Part shown: one piece after another, positions 16,263 through 24,397 of the stretch | How positions within the stretch are numbered: the stretch's first letter is position 1 | How the letters are laid out: each line of letters begins with the position of its first letter | Assembly: GCF_025264685.1 (NCBI RefSeq) | Contig: NZ_CP073721.1 | Coordinates: 3,153,001 to 3,217,000, forward strand | Source: Dactylosporangium roseum | GTDB lineage: Bacteria; Actinomycetota; Actinomycetes; Mycobacteriales; Micromonosporaceae | Direction of reading: 5' to 3' | DNA: 64,000 nt | Notes under the pieces: model-generated | What the model was told of the DNA's origin: nothing | The model's database searches: none | Seen by the model: only the letters and a program-made list of their open reading frames with translations | Made by a program: the position numbers and the translations under genes

Positions 16263-17825
16263 ATGACCCTCGTCAGACGCACGGTGCACGCGATCGTGAC
16301 GGCGACGGTGCTCACCGGCTCCCTCATCACCGGTGCCGCCACCGCGCATGCCGCTCCCGCACCGTCGGGCGCGGTGCCGGGCCCGGCGGGCGCCCCCGTG
16401 TCCGCGCAGGCCGCCGTGGCCATCGCGTACAACAACTGCACCCCCGAAGGAACGACCGCCGCCGACACGAGTCTCGCCCAGCAACTCAAACCCCAGATGA
16501 ACGGCGCCCGCCTCGGGACGGCGGTCAACGGGTACAACATCTCGTGCGCCCGGGCCATCGTCAATGTCGTCCGGGGCCGCGGCCTGCCGTCACGCGCGGC
16601 CGTCATCGCCGTCACCACCGCCATCACCGAGACGACCCTGCACAACTACACCCAGGCGGTCGACCATGACAGCCTCGGGCTGTTCCAGCAACGCCCGTCG
16701 CAGGGCTGGGGCACCCCCGCGCAGCTCATCGACCCCGTGTACGCCACGAACGCCTTCCTCAACGCGATGCTGCGGATCTACCCGAACAACGGCTGGATGA
16801 CCGGCGACATCGGCGACATCTGCCAGGGCGTCCAGCGGTCGGCCTTCCCCACGGCGTACCGCGCCGAGGTCCACGACGCGTCGCTGATGGTCGCGGCGCT
16901 GTACGGGGCGTCCGACGCGGCGGGCCCGTCGACGCTGGTGGACGGCAGCGGCTCGGTGCACACGTTCGCCCGCGGCATCGACGGCTCGCTCAAGCACTGG
17001 TACTGGAACAACGGCTGGCAGTACGACGTTCCGGGTACCGGCATCGCCAGCTCTCCGGCCACCATCATGGACGGCAGTGGCTCGGTCCACGCTTTCGCCG
17101 CCGGCACTGACGGCTCGCTCAAGCACTGGTACTGGGCCAACGGCTGGCAGTACGACGTTCCGGGCACCGGCGTTACCGGCACGCCCGGCGTGACCATGGA
17201 CCGCTCCGGCGCCCTGCAGATCTTCGCCGCCGGTAGCGACGGCTCGCTGAAGCACTGGTACTGGGCCAACGGTTGGCAGTACGACGTTCCGGGCACGGGC
17301 ATCGCCGGTTCCCCGGCCACCGTCGTGGACGGCAGTGGCTCGGTTCAGGTCTTCGCCGCCGGTAGCGACGGCTCGCTCAAGCACTGGTACTGGAGCAACG
17401 GCTGGCAGTACGACGTTCCGGGCACCGGCGTCACCGGCACGCCCGGCGTCACCATGGACCGCTCCGGCGCCCTGCAGATCTTCGCCGCCGGTAGCGACGG
17501 CTCGCTGAAGCACTGGTACTGGGCCAACGGTTGGCAGTACGACGTTCCGGGCACGGGCATCGCCGGTTCCCCGGCCACCGTCGTGGACGGCAGTGGCTCG
17601 GTTCAGGTCTTCGCCGCCGGCACCGACGCCTCGCTCAAGCACTGGTACTGGAACAACGGCTGGCAGTACGACGTCCCGGGCACCGGCGTAACCGGCACCC
17701 CCGGCGTCACCATAGACCGCTCCGGCGCCCTGCAGATCTTCGCCCGCGGTACCGACGCCTCGCTCAAGCACTGGTACTGGGCCAGCGGCTGGCAGTACGA
17801 CGTCCCCGGCACCGGCATCGGCTGA
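16263..17825 (+). CDS. secreted transglycosylase-like protein with the same seven-repeat propeller
   Basis: 520 aa, the same length as the upstream paralogue. A signal peptide (MTLVRRTVHAIVTATVLTG, cleavage near AHAA) is followed by a 160-aa domain with AITETTLHNY, DHDSLGLFQQRPSQGWG, DPVYATNAFL and CQGVQRSAFP. The SLGLFQQRPSQGWG phrase is typical of actinomycete lysozyme/transglycosylase-like proteins, with the TET glutamate a candidate catalytic acid. Residues 220-520 repeat the upstream propeller almost exactly. ATG 16263 has GAAGGA upstream; the longer frame from 15891 is an out-of-frame extension through the previous gene. The two proteins probably deliver different wall hydrolases to the same glycan. 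Confidence 0.8.
   Translation: MTLVRRTVHAIVTATVLTGSLITGAATAHAAPAPSGAVPGPAGAPVSAQAAVAIAYNNCTPEGTTAADTSLAQQLKPQMNGARLGTAVNGYNISCARAIVNVVRGRGLPSRAAVIAVTTAITETTLHNYTQAVDHDSLGLFQQRPSQGWGTPAQLIDPVYATNAFLNAMLRIYPNNGWMTGDIGDICQGVQRSAFPTAYRAEVHDASLMVAALYGASDAAGPSTLVDGSGSVHTFARGIDGSLKHWYWNNGWQYDVPGTGIASSPATIMDGSGSVHAFAAGTDGSLKHWYWANGWQYDVPGTGVTGTPGVTMDRSGALQIFAAGSDGSLKHWYWANGWQYDVPGTGIAGSPATVVDGSGSVQVFAAGSDGSLKHWYWSNGWQYDVPGTGVTGTPGVTMDRSGALQIFAAGSDGSLKHWYWANGWQYDVPGTGIAGSPATVVDGSGSVQVFAAGTDASLKHWYWNNGWQYDVPGTGVTGTPGVTIDRSGALQIFARGTDASLKHWYWASGWQYDVPGTGIG
16914..17822 (+). repeat. propeller-coding direct repeat, copy 2
   Basis: Second copy of the 909-base repeat described at 15274-16182. Near-complete DNA identity including synonymous sites indicates recent duplication or gene conversion rather than selection on protein alone. 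Confidence 0.9.
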
Positions 17826-17830
17826 GACCG

Positions 17831-17866
17831 CCCGGTCCGAGGTGCCCCCAAGCGCCTCGGACCGGG
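17831..17866 (+). terminator. strong hairpin after the second propeller gene
   Basis: Perfect 12-base stem (17831-17842 with 17855-17866) and 12-base loop, starting five bases after the stop codon. It is GC-rich and lacks a T-tract. Confidence 0.75.
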
Positions 17867-17874
17867 CCCCTGTC

Positions 17875-18069
17875 TCACTCGGTGCGGACGAACTTCGCGT
17901 CGGCCCGGACGGCGGCCACCCGGACCGGTCCGGTCCGCCACGACCAGGTCGACAGGCACCCCGGCCTCGGCGTGTGGACGCCGAGGCCGCGTTCGTAGGC
18001 GACACCGGCCAGGACGATCGGCGCGGCCCTCGACTGAGCGCCTGGTAGATACCGTTCGAGGGGCCTCAT
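17875..18069 (-). pseudogene. remnant of an NPCBM-type carbohydrate-binding domain
   Basis: A 64-codon frame directly after the ArsR stop contains PIVLAGVAYERGLGVHTP, which matches the signature core of NPCBM domains (found at the ends of glycosidases). The similarity then breaks off, and continuation-like sequence (VDLVVAD) appears in another frame, implying a frameshift. It is too short for a functional domain (about 140 aa expected). I read it as the decayed end of a lost secreted glycosidase gene. Confidence 0.5.
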
Positions 18070-18444
18070 TCATTTCGCGGTGTCGGATGCCTCCGGGTCG
18101 GCGGCCGGTGCCAGTTGCCGGTTGAGGTGGGCGGTCAACGCGCCGAGGGAGTTGTCCCAGTCGCGGGCCAGCGCGGCCAGGAACCGCTGGGCCTGCTGCA
18201 TCGGCGCGGACTGGAGCCGGTAGCGCACCCGCCGACGCTCTCCCGGTTCGGCGGTGACCAGGCCGGCGTCGGCCAGGAGGGTGAGGTGTTTGGCGATCGC
18301 CTGCCGGGTGATCGGTAGATGGGCGGCCAGGTCCGTGGCGGTGGCCGGTCCTGCTGAGGCGAGCGCGGCCAGGATATTGCGCCGGGTCGGGTCGGCTAGG
18401 GCGACGAAGACCTGTTCGGCGATCGCTTCGTTGTCAGGCGGCAT
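18070..18444 (-). CDS. ArsR-family transcriptional regulator
   Basis: 124 aa winged-helix repressor: ALADPTRRNILAALASAGPATATDLAAHLPITRQAIAKHLTLLADAGLV is the full ArsR HTH, followed by the GERRRVRYRL wing. No metal-binding cysteine pair is visible, so it belongs to the metal-independent group that partners SRPBCC proteins. ATG 18444 lies inside the end of the SRPBCC gene (overlap of 11 bases), so the two are co-transcribed with the SRPBCC gene first, the reverse of the commoner order. It probably regulates its own operon. Confidence 0.87.
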   Translation of the reverse strand: MPPDNEAIAEQVFVALADPTRRNILAALASAGPATATDLAAHLPITRQAIAKHLTLLADAGLVTAEPGERRRVRYRLQSAPMQQAQRFLAALARDWDNSLGALTAHLNRQLAPAADPEASDTAK

Positions 18445-18865
18445 CGAGGCGCTCGACGAGTTCCCCGAGTTCGCTGGCCCAGCCCTGGGTGTGGGCGTCG
18501 TACGCCTTGCGATAGGCATCCGGCGGCAGTTGGGCGAAGCCGGTCTCGACCACCCGCAGCCGCGTGCCCGAGCCGACCGGTTCGAGGGTGAACTCCACAT
18601 AGGTTCGGCGGGCGTCGTCTTCGGGCAGCCCGTCTATCTGCCAGGTGAACCCGAATACGGTCGGCTCCTCGACGCGTTCCACCCGCATGTCCTTGGTGGA
18701 CCCGTCGGACCAGGTCATCCGGGCCGTCCCACCGGGACGCAGGTCGATGGTCGCCTCTTGGCCGAACCAGGCGGCCAGCCCTTCGGCCGTGGTGAGCGCC
18801 GACCACACTGTGGCCGGTGGGTGAGCGAGTTGGACGGTCCGCTCGATGCGATCAGGAAAGCCCAC
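18434..18865 (-). CDS. SRPBCC/AHSA1-domain protein
   Basis: 143 aa, START-like helix-grip fold: IERTVQLAHPPATVWSALTTAEGLAAWFGQEATIDLRPGG at the N-terminus and VEFTLEPVGSGTRLRVVETGF towards the C-terminus, typical of AHSA1 proteins. GTG 18865 is chosen since GGAGG lies four bases upstream; ATG 18886 is the alternative. Proteins of this type with ArsR partners are common in actinomycetes and generally of unknown ligand. It is likely unrelated to the flanking biosynthetic clusters. Confidence 0.82.
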   Translation of the reverse strand: MGFPDRIERTVQLAHPPATVWSALTTAEGLAAWFGQEATIDLRPGGTARMTWSDGSTKDMRVERVEEPTVFGFTWQIDGLPEDDARRTYVEFTLEPVGSGTRLRVVETGFAQLPPDAYRKAYDAHTQGWASELGELVERLDAA

Positions 18866-18882
18866 AGAGCCTCCAACCGTTA

Positions 18883-18963
18883 GCAACCGATAAGTTGCCC
18901 GCGCTGCTGGCCGCCGTCTCCGAGCACCGCCCGGAACTCGTGATCACCGACGTCCGGACCAAC
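18883..18963 (+). pseudogene. short remnant of a response-regulator receiver domain
   Basis: The + strand encodes LPALLAAVSEHRPELVITDVR, the alpha2-beta3 segment of NarL-type receiver domains ending in the phospho-acceptor Asp, with no matching sequence before or after. It is therefore only a scar of a lost two-component gene at the border of the NRPS cluster. Evidence is one short phrase, so confidence is modest. Confidence 0.4.
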
Positions 18964-19032
18964 TCGGACTTGACGCCCCACGTTTACCGAACTCGCCCGC
19001 ACCATCTGAAGGCCCAGAGCGCGCTCATGGCT

Positions 19033-20097
19033 TCACCGCGCCTTGCGATCAAACAACGCAACGGCGCCCGCCCGCACGACGGCATCGTCGGGGCCGTCCG
19101 GGTCGTCCGGGCCACCACACTGCCCGGACAGGTACATCTCCTTGATGACCGCCTCGATCCCGGCGTTCTTCATCTCGATGTCCTGAACGGGAAGGGTGGC
19201 CAGCATTTCGCTCACCTGAGCCGGCAGGTCGTCGCTCATCACTCGAACAGTGCAGCTACCACCCGAGTTCTCCAGCACGGACCACCGGGACAGTTCGTGG
19301 TCCTCGACGACCCGGGTGAACCTCAGCTCCACCGTCTTGTCGCTGGACCGGCCGGCGCGCAACCGGGCCAGCATGTCGTCGAACAGGACCGTCCCGCGGT
19401 TGATGAGCGTGGCGCGCAGGCAGAGGTTTTCCACGTCGTCCAGGTCGTGGGTGGTCAACATGAAGGTGACCCCTCGTTCCGTGTTGACTTTCCGGACCAT
19501 GCCGCGGAGCGCGTCCTTGGCCAGGATGTCGAGCCCGATCGTGGGCTCGTCGAGGAAAACCAACGTGGGGTCGTGCAGCAGCGCGGCGGTCACCTCGCAC
19601 TTCATCCGCTCGCCGAGTGACAGGCTGCGTACGGGCGTGCCGAGGATCGTGGCCAGCTCGAACGTCTCGACGAAGTAGTCGACGTTCTCCCGGAATCGAC
19701 GCTCGGGGATCCGGTAGATGCGCCGGTTGAGGGCGAAGGTGTCGACCGGCGGCAGGTCCCACAACAATTGGCTCTTCTGGCCGAAGATGGCACCGATGTG
19801 CCGGACGTACTTCACCCGGTCCCGCCACGGCGTGATACCCAGACAGGTAACCTCGCCGGAGGTCGGGTGGAGGATGCCGGAGAGTATCTTCATGACCGTC
19901 GACTTGCCGGCCCCGTTCGGTCCGATCAACGCGCGGATCTCACCGGCGGTGACGCTGAAGCTGACCCCGTCGACCGCGACCACCTCGGCCCGCTCCCGCC
20001 GGATCAGGCTCTTGATGGCCGGCCACAACCCCGAGTCCTCCCGTTGGTCGACCCTGAAGAGCTTGTGGAGGTTCCGCACCGTGATCAGGGAATCCAT
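19033..20097 (-). CDS. ABC transporter ATP-binding protein (DUF990-permease partner type)
   Basis: 354 aa. Walker A GPNGAGKST (about residue 60), Q-loop GAIFGQKSQLLWDLPP, signature LSLGERMKCE, Walker B LVFLDEPTIGLD and H-loop TTHDLDDVE are all intact. The FGQKSQLLWDLPP phrase is characteristic of the COG4586 ATPases that work with paired ABC-2/DUF990 permeases, both encoded immediately upstream. The C-terminal 100 residues form an accessory domain. It is the last gene of a six-gene leftward operon; the start ATG follows the permease stop by one base. Likely role: export of the cluster's product or self-resistance. Confidence 0.9.
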   Translation of the reverse strand: MDSLITVRNLHKLFRVDQREDSGLWPAIKSLIRRERAEVVAVDGVSFSVTAGEIRALIGPNGAGKSTVMKILSGILHPTSGEVTCLGITPWRDRVKYVRHIGAIFGQKSQLLWDLPPVDTFALNRRIYRIPERRFRENVDYFVETFELATILGTPVRSLSLGERMKCEVTAALLHDPTLVFLDEPTIGLDILAKDALRGMVRKVNTERGVTFMLTTHDLDDVENLCLRATLINRGTVLFDDMLARLRAGRSSDKTVELRFTRVVEDHELSRWSVLENSGGSCTVRVMSDDLPAQVSEMLATLPVQDIEMKNAGIEAVIKEMYLSGQCGGPDDPDGPDDAVVRAGAVALFDRKAR

Positions 20098-20098
20098 G

Positions 20099-20893
20099 TC
20101 AGCCTCCGGCGCTCGAATACTGGTTGAGTTGCCTGTTCCATAGGCGCACCGCGCCGATCAGCAGCAGCACGGTGCACGCGAGGGAGATCCAGGCGACGAC
20201 CGTCAGCCGTCCGAGCAGTGCCTGCGCGGGCCAGTAGGTCGCGACCGCCAACGGCAGGACGGTGCTGAGCGCGGCCCTCACCACGGGCGGGTAGACCTCC
20301 ATCGGCGGATCGCCGAATCGGATGATCTTCTGAAGGGTTTCGCGTAGGCGCAGCGGATAGGTCCAACGCACGGTGAGCGCGCAGAACAGGACGCTTTCGG
20401 TCAGGTACAGGGTCAGGCCGGCGAGGAGGAACACCACAAAGGACATCACGGGCATCGGGCCGACGGGTGCCCCGGAACGACCATAGGCCCACACGACCGC
20501 GCCGGATCCGACGACGACGGTGACCACCGAGAACGGCGAGAAGCTGCTGGTGAGGACGAAGAGCAGCGGGGGAAAGGGCTTGAGGAGCACCTGATCCAGT
20601 TCGCCTTTGGCCATGAGGTTCTGGATGTGCTTGGAAACGTCGCCGAAGAAGATGTCCCGCAGGCCACCGACCAGCAGCAGGATGGCTTGCAACAGAAGTA
20701 TCTGGCTCCACGTCCAGCCGGGATAGCCGTTGCTGCGGGTGTAGAGCAGATACTGCAGGAGCGGGCTGAGCAGGGTGAAGAAGAAGGTGATCGCGACCCC
20801 GACGGCGAAGTCCGTGCGGTACTGCAGCAATCGCTGGGTGTTGGCGCGGCTGTTCAGCAGGAACAGGTCGATGGACGTCTTGAGCCAGGTCAT
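20099..20893 (-). CDS. ABC-2 type permease, DUF990 family, subunit 1
   Basis: 264 aa integral membrane protein with about six hydrophobic segments, among them FAVGVAITFFFTLLSPLLQYLLY, ILLLQAILLLVGGL, FSVVTVVVGSGAVVW and VAWISLACTVLLLIGAVRLW. The amphipathic loop GDVSKHIQNLMAKGELDQVLLKPFPPL is typical of COG4587/COG3694 permeases. ATG 20893 lies one base after the upstream permease stop. It would pair with the second permease and the ATPase as a heteromeric exporter. Confidence 0.85.
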   Translation of the reverse strand: MTWLKTSIDLFLLNSRANTQRLLQYRTDFAVGVAITFFFTLLSPLLQYLLYTRSNGYPGWTWSQILLLQAILLLVGGLRDIFFGDVSKHIQNLMAKGELDQVLLKPFPPLLFVLTSSFSPFSVVTVVVGSGAVVWAYGRSGAPVGPMPVMSFVVFLLAGLTLYLTESVLFCALTVRWTYPLRLRETLQKIIRFGDPPMEVYPPVVRAALSTVLPLAVATYWPAQALLGRLTVVAWISLACTVLLLIGAVRLWNRQLNQYSSAGG

Positions 20894-20894
20894 G

Positions 20895-21761
20895 TCAAAC
20901 CCCCGCATCGGTGTATCGGCGGATGGCTCGACGCCACATCCACGCGGTCAGCGCCAACAGGATGACTGCCCAGGCCGCCGCCTTCGACTCCTGCCTCAGG
21001 AACAGCCCCCAGTCGGCCGCCCCCGGGCGGCCCAGCAGGAACTGGATGGGCCAGTAGAACAGGTACGGCAGCGGCGACCAGTTCAGAAACTGCTGGACCG
21101 GTCCCGGAAGGAACTCCAGCGGCACGAAGGCGCCGGCCCCCACGCTGAGCACCACGAACCTGATCGCAAGGACGACGTACGGACCCTGGAGATAGAGGGT
21201 GGTCATGCCGACGATGAAGTTCACGGCGAAGTACAGGACGAAGGCGATCGTGGCGGCGGCCAGGAACCGGGCCACGGCGGCCGGCCTCAGGAACGCGGGG
21301 AAATCGATGAGGCTGTAGATCAGCACGCTCGGCAGGAATTCGAGCACGATTCCGGTGAGGCGCGCGGCCACCGCCGCCGCCAGTTCCCAGGTGATGACCG
21401 AGAGCGGCCGGACCAGATCCTGGGCGAGCTCACCCCGCATGATCCGGTCCGACACCCGCCAGTCCGTGTCGTTGGACACGAGGTACCTGGTGATCGTCGC
21501 GGCGACGAAGTACCAGATCATCGTGTGCAGGCTGTAGCCGACGATGTCCGCCCCTCCGTTGTTGCGGTAGAGGGCGTGGATCATGAAGACCATGGCGAGG
21601 ACGACGAAGGGATCGACCAGCAGCGAGAACAACGGGCCGGACGGATAGCGGAATATTCGTTTGATCTCCAGGCCGACCAGCGTCGTGAAGACCTGGAGAT
21701 GATGTCCTGCCTCCTCGGCGGGCCGGGGCGCGCCGACCTCCGTGACGGTCCCGGTGGTCAT
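20895..21761 (-). CDS. ABC-2 type permease, DUF990 family, subunit 2
   Basis: 288 aa with about six membrane segments and the family loop SDRIMRGELAQDLVRPLSVITWEL, closely comparable with the loop in the other permease. ATG 21761 overlaps the nitric oxide synthase stop by ATGA; the longer frame to 21917 overlaps that gene and is not supported. Its position fixes transporter expression to the synthase and carrier-protein genes. Confidence 0.86.
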   Translation of the reverse strand: MTTGTVTEVGAPRPAEEAGHHLQVFTTLVGLEIKRIFRYPSGPLFSLLVDPFVVLAMVFMIHALYRNNGGADIVGYSLHTMIWYFVAATITRYLVSNDTDWRVSDRIMRGELAQDLVRPLSVITWELAAAVAARLTGIVLEFLPSVLIYSLIDFPAFLRPAAVARFLAAATIAFVLYFAVNFIVGMTTLYLQGPYVVLAIRFVVLSVGAGAFVPLEFLPGPVQQFLNWSPLPYLFYWPIQFLLGRPGAADWGLFLRQESKAAAWAVILLALTAWMWRRAIRRYTDAGV

Positions 21762-22927
21762 GTCCGGGTACCTGCCGACACCGTCGGATCCCGCTCGACG
21801 GCCGGCCTCGGCGAATCCGGATGGCGGAAGAAGTTGGGCATGCGAACCTCCTCCGGGTACTCCCGCGTGAAGGTGGGCGTGGTGGAGGCGGCGGTCGGTG
21901 CGACCAGTGAGCGCCACCGCGCCGGTACGGTGCGTCCTGCCTTCGCTTCCCTGTGCTCGTGCCGGACGAACGCCTCGGCGGCGAAGTGATGGTCCACCAT
22001 GGTGACGCCGTGCTGGTCATAGGAGTGCAGGACGGCACGCAGCAGTTCCGTCAGTGCACGGTCCTGCCACAGCGACCGGGGCGAGCGCTGATCGAGGCCC
22101 ATCCGGCCGGCAATGGACGGAAGCGCGTTGTACCGGTGTTGATCCGAGAGGTTTCTCGCGGCGACCTCGGTGCACGTGTACCAGCCGGAGAAGGGGGCGG
22201 CCGGGTACTCGACGCCGCCGATGCGCAGTATGTGGTTGCTGATGGCCGGATGCGCGTACCACTTGAGCTCCAACTCCTCGAACCAGGAGTATTCGGGATG
22301 GCTCAGGGGCACCTGGAGCACCGCGTCCTCGGGCAGTGGATACCACTGCGGCGGCCCGTCCGGAGGTTGGATGATCAGTGGCAGGACATCGAAGGGCGTG
22401 CCAGCACCGCCCGGCCATCCGAGCTCCAATGCGAACTGCGTGAGGTCGGCCGTATCCGGATCGCCCATCACGGCGCCGCCGGACGTCCGGTAACCCGCGT
22501 AGCGGACCAGGTGTGAGTTCCAGATCCGCCAGCCGGTGGTGCCGGGTGCGCGTTGTGGAAAGGCGGTCAGGACCAGCCGGATCTTTCCGCCGTTCGTGGC
22601 GAACCGGAGATGCTCGACGCAGGCGTCGTAGCACTCGTCGGGGGTGCGGACGTCGCGGGCGTCGCGAACGTGGAGCATGTTCCAGTGGGGGCGCCCCAGG
22701 CAGTCCAGCGCGTTCCGCCAGGCCAGCCGGGCGCCGTGGACGAGTTCGGAGTATGTCTGCGGGTAGGTTCCTTCCGCCAGGATGCCGGCGCTCGCCTCGG
22801 CGAGCCGGCGACCGGAGACGGCGGCTCTGGTGCCGCTCTGCCCGCACTCGCGCAGGAAGTCCATCGCTTCGGACAACACGTCGTCCGACTGGACCGGATC
22901 GTCTGAGGACGATGCGTGCATCACCAT
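21758..22927 (-). CDS. nitric oxide synthase oxygenase (bacterial type)
   Basis: 389 aa, oxygenase domain only, as in bacterial NOS. Family landmarks are the heme-ligand cysteine in AWRNALDCLGR (about residue 70), NGGKIRLVLTAFPQR, the arginine-binding glutamate in FSGWYTCTEVAARNLSD, RYNALPSIAGRMGLD, SLWQDRALTELLRAVLHS and VTMVDHHFAAEAF. The usual RCIGR reads DCLGR, a local change beside the heme ligand. The enzyme converts L-arginine to citrulline and NO through N-hydroxyarginine; an external reductase is needed. ATG 22927 overlaps the carrier-protein stop by seven bases. In thaxtomin and rufomycin clusters NOS feeds a P450 that nitrates an aromatic ring; no P450 is visible here, so NO, N-hydroxyarginine or citrulline may be used differently. 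Confidence 0.92.
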   Translation of the reverse strand: MVMHASSSDDPVQSDDVLSEAMDFLRECGQSGTRAAVSGRRLAEASAGILAEGTYPQTYSELVHGARLAWRNALDCLGRPHWNMLHVRDARDVRTPDECYDACVEHLRFATNGGKIRLVLTAFPQRAPGTTGWRIWNSHLVRYAGYRTSGGAVMGDPDTADLTQFALELGWPGGAGTPFDVLPLIIQPPDGPPQWYPLPEDAVLQVPLSHPEYSWFEELELKWYAHPAISNHILRIGGVEYPAAPFSGWYTCTEVAARNLSDQHRYNALPSIAGRMGLDQRSPRSLWQDRALTELLRAVLHSYDQHGVTMVDHHFAAEAFVRHEHREAKAGRTVPARWRSLVAPTAASTTPTFTREYPEEVRMPNFFRHPDSPRPAVERDPTVSAGTRT

Positions 22928-23268
22928 GGCGGCTGTCCTCTCGATTGCGTGAGCGGTCCGCGGGCCAGCGACAACCGCTGGCCGACGACCGGTGCGACGA
23001 CGGTCCACAGCGCGGTCGGATCGTAGAACGTCTGAGGGATGACGGTTTCCTCCGGGAACTCGAACCCGTAGGCGTCCTCGATCTCGACGATGAGGCCGAC
23101 CACGGCCAGCGAGTCCAGTCCGTAGTCCGCCAACGGCGTGTCGGGAAGCAGCGGCGTGGTCGGCGGAAGGGCCGGCAGGAACGCCCGGACGATGGTTTCG
23201 AAGGACGGCGGCCAGGGTGTCCCGGCTTCGCCCCCTCCGCTGGCGGCCCGCTGAACGGCGGAACTCAT
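22921..23268 (-). CDS. free-standing acyl/peptidyl carrier protein
   Basis: 115 aa. The phosphopantetheine site is DYGLDSLAVVGLIVEIEDAYG with Ser about residue 50, followed by acidic helix III, the usual carrier fold. The sequence before it is low-complexity. ATG 23268 has AAGGGG upstream. It sits between the transglutaminase-like gene and NOS, and overlaps the NOS start, so all three may act on the same tethered substrate. It could be loaded by the A-PCP-lacking partners or in trans; the amino acid or acyl group it carries is not evident. Confidence 0.87.
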   Translation of the reverse strand: MSSAVQRAASGGGEAGTPWPPSFETIVRAFLPALPPTTPLLPDTPLADYGLDSLAVVGLIVEIEDAYGFEFPEETVIPQTFYDPTALWTVVAPVVGQRLSLARGPLTQSRGQPPW

Positions 23269-23395
23269 CTCACCCCTTCCAGTCTCAGGCTGTGGTGTCC
23301 GTGTCGTACCGGCGGCGTTCGAAATCGCCGCATGAGCCGCTCCGCTTCCCAGGGCGAGCGCGGACACGGGAGTCGGGCGACCCCGGTGGCGGGCC

Positions 23396-24397
23396 TCAGG
23401 GTCCGGGCACCGGCCTGGTGATCAGCGTGACCGCCACCTCCTCGTCCTCCCTGTTTTCTCCGTGCGTGACCAGCGGCCGGTCGCTGTCGCCGAGGCGGTG
23501 CAGTATCCGGCCGGGGGATCGATACGGTGTCCAGTCCGCCTCGCTCAGCGCCCGCCATCGGAGCATGGCGCTGAGCAGCAACGGGTCGACCGGGACCCAG
23601 TCATCACCGACGAGCACGTCGGCCCAGTAGTGGCGCATTGCGAACGGCGCGGTGACGACCAGCCCGAAGGACGGGCGGATGCGCAGGCCCTCCCGCTCGC
23701 CCGTGGCGACGAGCATCCTAGCCGCCTCGCCGCAGTCAAGCAGGCCGGTCCGCGCCACGAACTCCATGGAGTGCCGGATCGCTTCGGGGAGCCACATCAG
23801 GTGGTTCTGCGTCATGTCCCGCAGCGCGGCCGGATAAGGCCGGGGTATCTCGGGCCATTCGTTACGCAGTGACACCGGCACCCGGTGCCGGACCACCGAC
23901 TCTCGCGTCTCGATCGTCTCGACGCCGCCGCCGGCCACCAGGACGTGGAACCGGCACGGTGCCGCATGGCCCGGGCGGGGGCAGAGCATCCGGTACTCCA
24001 CCTCGAAACGCGCGAACGGTGCGTCGGTCCGGGCGTTGAGCCGGCGCGGCCAGAACCGCCTGGGACCGGCCGCCGACGGGCCGACGTTGCCGTGCACGGT
24101 CAGGCTCATCACGTCGTCGCTGTCGTAGTAACGCACGCCGTCCCGCTGCTGACTGCGCAGACCCAGCGCTCTCAACTCCGCGAGGACGAGCGCCGATAGG
24201 CCGCGAACGACCACCTCCTCCTCGGGCACGGTATACCGCCGGGCCTGCTCCGGCACCTGTCGGAGCGCCTCCAGCGCCATCATGAGGTGGTGGCGGTCGA
24301 TGCGATCCGCTTCCGGTCGCGGGTGCGCACCAGGCGGTGGAGGGCGTCGTGGCCGATGTCCCGTGGAGTGCCAGGAGTCGGGCATCGACGTGGTCAT
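23396..24397 (-). CDS. transglutaminase-fold protein
   Basis: 333 aa. The C-terminal half carries a complete papain-like transglutaminase triad pattern: LLDCGEAARML (Cys), FAMRHYWADVLVGDDW (His) and VPVDPLLL (Asp). The N-terminal 150 aa are unfamiliar. ATG 24397 has AGGAGG five bases upstream and begins the leftward operon. Transglutaminase homologues occur as amide-forming catalysts between carrier-bound acyl groups in andrimid biosynthesis (AdmF), so condensation using the neighbouring carrier protein is a good hypothesis. A protease or simple structural homologue remains possible. Confidence 0.75.
   Translation of the reverse strand: MTTSMPDSWHSTGHRPRRPPPPGAHPRPEADRIDRHHLMMALEALRQVPEQARRYTVPEEEVVVRGLSALVLAELRALGLRSQQRDGVRYYDSDDVMSLTVHGNVGPSAAGPRRFWPRRLNARTDAPFARFEVEYRMLCPRPGHAAPCRFHVLVAGGGVETIETRESVVRHRVPVSLRNEWPEIPRPYPAALRDMTQNHLMWLPEAIRHSMEFVARTGLLDCGEAARMLVATGEREGLRIRPSFGLVVTAPFAMRHYWADVLVGDDWVPVDPLLLSAMLRWRALSEADWTPYRSPGRILHRLGDSDRPLVTHGENREDEEVAVTLITRPVPGP

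Noticed and set aside
15274..17822. Regular 129-base tandem repeats resembling an array
   Set aside because: Not a CRISPR: unit length is that of a coding blade, there are no unique spacers, and the frame is open throughout with synonymous variation.
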